Part shown: positions 62,973 through 64,000 of the stretch, piece after piece
Layout: every line of letters begins with the position of its first letter
Position numbering within the stretch: position 1 is the stretch's first letter
Origin: Phenylobacterium sp. CCH9-H3
GTDB taxonomy: Bacteria > Pseudomonadota > Alphaproteobacteria > Caulobacterales > Caulobacteraceae
DNA length: 64,000 bases
Reading direction: 5' to 3'
Assembly: GCF_001557235.1 (NCBI RefSeq)
Contig: NZ_LSJI01000272.1
Span: 7,061-71,060, forward strand
The notes under the pieces: generated by a model
The model's input: only the letters and a program-made list of their open reading frames with translations
Databases searched by the model: none
What the model was told of the DNA's origin: nothing
Made by a program: the position numbers and the translations under genes

Positions 62973-64000
62973 ATGGGGTGGCAGGAAGAGTTGCATGAGC
63001 GCCTGACGTTCATGCGGTTCGATGGGGCGGCATCGACCCGGCTGCGCGCCGTGGGGCCGATCCTGATGGCGCAGCTGCCGGCCGCGCTCGACGCCTTCTA
63101 CGACCAGGTTCGCGCCACGCCCCAGACCCGCGCCTTCTTCGGCGACGAGGCGAAGATCGCCCGGGCCAAGGATCGGCAGCTCGCGCACTGGGAAGCGATC
63201 TCGAGCGCCCGGTTCGACGACCACTACATCCAGGCGGTCACCACGGTGGGCGAGACCCATGCGCGGATCGGGCTGGAACCGCGTTGGTATATCGGCGGCT
63301 ACGCCATGCTGATCGAGGCGTTGATCGGCGCGGTGGTGAAGTCGAGGTGGCCGAAGGCGCGGCTCGGCGGCTCGCGATCGGCCGCGGACGACGTGACGGC
63401 CGAGGCGGGCGCCCTGGTGAAGGCGGCGCTGCTGGACATGGACTATTCCATCTCGGTGTACCTTGCCGCCGCCGAGGCGGCGCGGCGGCAGGCGGAGGCC
63501 GAGGTGCTGGCCGGAGAACGTTCGACCGTGGTCCGGTCGGTCGGCGAGGCCGCCACGGCGCTGGCCGACGGCGACCTTTCATACCGGATGTCGGCGGAAA
63601 TGCCGGTCGAGTACCGGAAGCTGCGGGAAGACTTCAACACGGCTCTCGGCCAGCTTGAAGCCGCGATGCGGGCGGTCATGGGAACGAGCGGGTCCCTGAG
63701 CGCGAACTGCGACGAACTCGCCTCCGCCTCCGACAACCTGTCCCAGCGGACCGAGCAACAGGCGGCGGCGCTCGAGCAGGCCGCGGCCGCGCTCGACGAC
63801 ATCTACGGTCGGGTGAAGAAGACGGCGCACAGCGCGGGCCAGGCGACCCAGACGGTGGGCGACGCCAAGGCCGAGGTCGAACGGTCCGGCCAGGTGGTCG
63901 CCAGCGCGCTGCAGTCGGTGGCGCACATCGAGGAGTCGTCGCGCGAGATCGGCCAGATCATCGGGGTGATCGACGAGATCGCCTTCCAGACCAACCTGCT
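62973..64000 (+). CDS. Globin-coupled methyl-accepting chemotaxis protein (3' end outside window)
   Basis: The visible 342 residues form an N-terminal globin-sensor (protoglobin) domain, a HAMP-like region, and the start of the chemoreceptor signalling domain. The haem-binding His is probably His96 in GETHARIGLEPRWYIGGY, a segment diagnostic of HemAT-type sensors. The HAMP-like part reads ALADGDLSYRMSAEMPVEY, followed by coiled coil and SLSANCDELASASDNLSQRT up to IGVIDEIAFQTNL. No membrane helix is seen, so it is a soluble oxygen or redox sensor for taxis. The frame stays open to the last base. Confidence 0.93.
   Translation, partial: MGWQEELHERLTFMRFDGAASTRLRAVGPILMAQLPAALDAFYDQVRATPQTRAFFGDEAKIARAKDRQLAHWEAISSARFDDHYIQAVTTVGETHARIGLEPRWYIGGYAMLIEALIGAVVKSRWPKARLGGSRSAADDVTAEAGALVKAALLDMDYSISVYLAAAEAARRQAEAEVLAGERSTVVRSVGEAATALADGDLSYRMSAEMPVEYRKLREDFNTALGQLEAAMRAVMGTSGSLSANCDELASASDNLSQRTEQQAAALEQAAAALDDIYGRVKKTAHSAGQATQTVGDAKAEVERSGQVVASALQSVAHIEESSREIGQIIGVIDEIAFQTNL

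Overview
The window is 64 kb of GC-rich, gene-dense chromosome from an alphaproteobacterium, most likely a member of the Caulobacteraceae (Caulobacter/Phenylobacterium type). The evidence is a TipF-like degenerate EAL protein, a CIRCE-controlled groESL operon, an endonuclease-type MutL, an HWE-family sensor kinase, TTGAC/GCTA-like promoters, and many small genes typical of that family. I see no phage, plasmid, insertion sequence, CRISPR array, rRNA or tRNA. The window opens inside a transketolase gene and closes inside a globin-coupled chemotaxis receptor gene.

Layout. 1-9.5 kb: transketolase, purT, groES-groEL with a CIRCE operator, cyclopropane fatty acid synthase, two small envelope proteins, an acyl-CoA dehydrogenase and a TauE/SafE permease. 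9.5-15 kb: a small RNA gene, an acetyltransferase, an SDR dehydrogenase, tadA, an RsuA/RluB pseudouridine synthase overlapping both of its neighbours, an enoyl-CoA hydratase and rsmD. 15-22 kb: two orphan sensor kinases converging with 4 bp between them, a MerR-TipAS regulator, mutL and a TraB/GumN protein. 22-32 kb: ileS-lspA-lipoprotein, a cold-shock gene followed by four small proteins, ribF, a MaoC hydratase, a HAD hydrolase and tipF. 32-38 kb: an ECF42-type sigma factor module, hydroxybutyryl-CoA dehydrogenase and etfBA. 38-47 kb: PduO-type adenosyltransferase, HIG1 protein, two TetR regulators, a methylsuccinyl-CoA-dehydrogenase-like flavoprotein, a GST, and a divergent pair of cell-wall enzymes. 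47-64 kb: a Rieske oxygenase, a GH13 glucosidase, an unusual ClpP, an M20 peptidase, an extensin-like protein, an SDR, a methyltransferase/VOC pair with an AraC regulator, an aminotransferase, a sorbosone-dehydrogenase-like protein, a HlyIII protein, typA, a second small RNA, a LuxR regulator and the globin receptor.

Two themes connect scattered genes. First, acyl-CoA metabolism is heavily represented: two acyl-CoA dehydrogenases, ETF, hydroxyacyl-CoA dehydrogenase, enoyl-CoA and MaoC hydratases, and SDRs. Three of these genes carry nearly the same inverted repeat (CAAAC-N4-GTTTG type) in front of them, which resembles the operator described for PsrA, a fatty-acid-responsive TetR regulator. 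Second, two unlinked small RNA genes share a hairpin, an unpaired TTTCCTCCCT decamer and a terminator, the architecture I associate with the alphaproteobacterial mmgR/suhB (alpha-r8) family. That family is linked to polyhydroxybutyrate control in Sinorhizobium. A CTGC-N3-GCAG palindrome like a PhaR site lies upstream of the hydroxybutyryl-CoA dehydrogenase gene. No wholly new defence or mobile system is evident. The novelty lies in regulatory sites, overlapping genes, dispersed intergenic palindromes and several unassigned conserved proteins.
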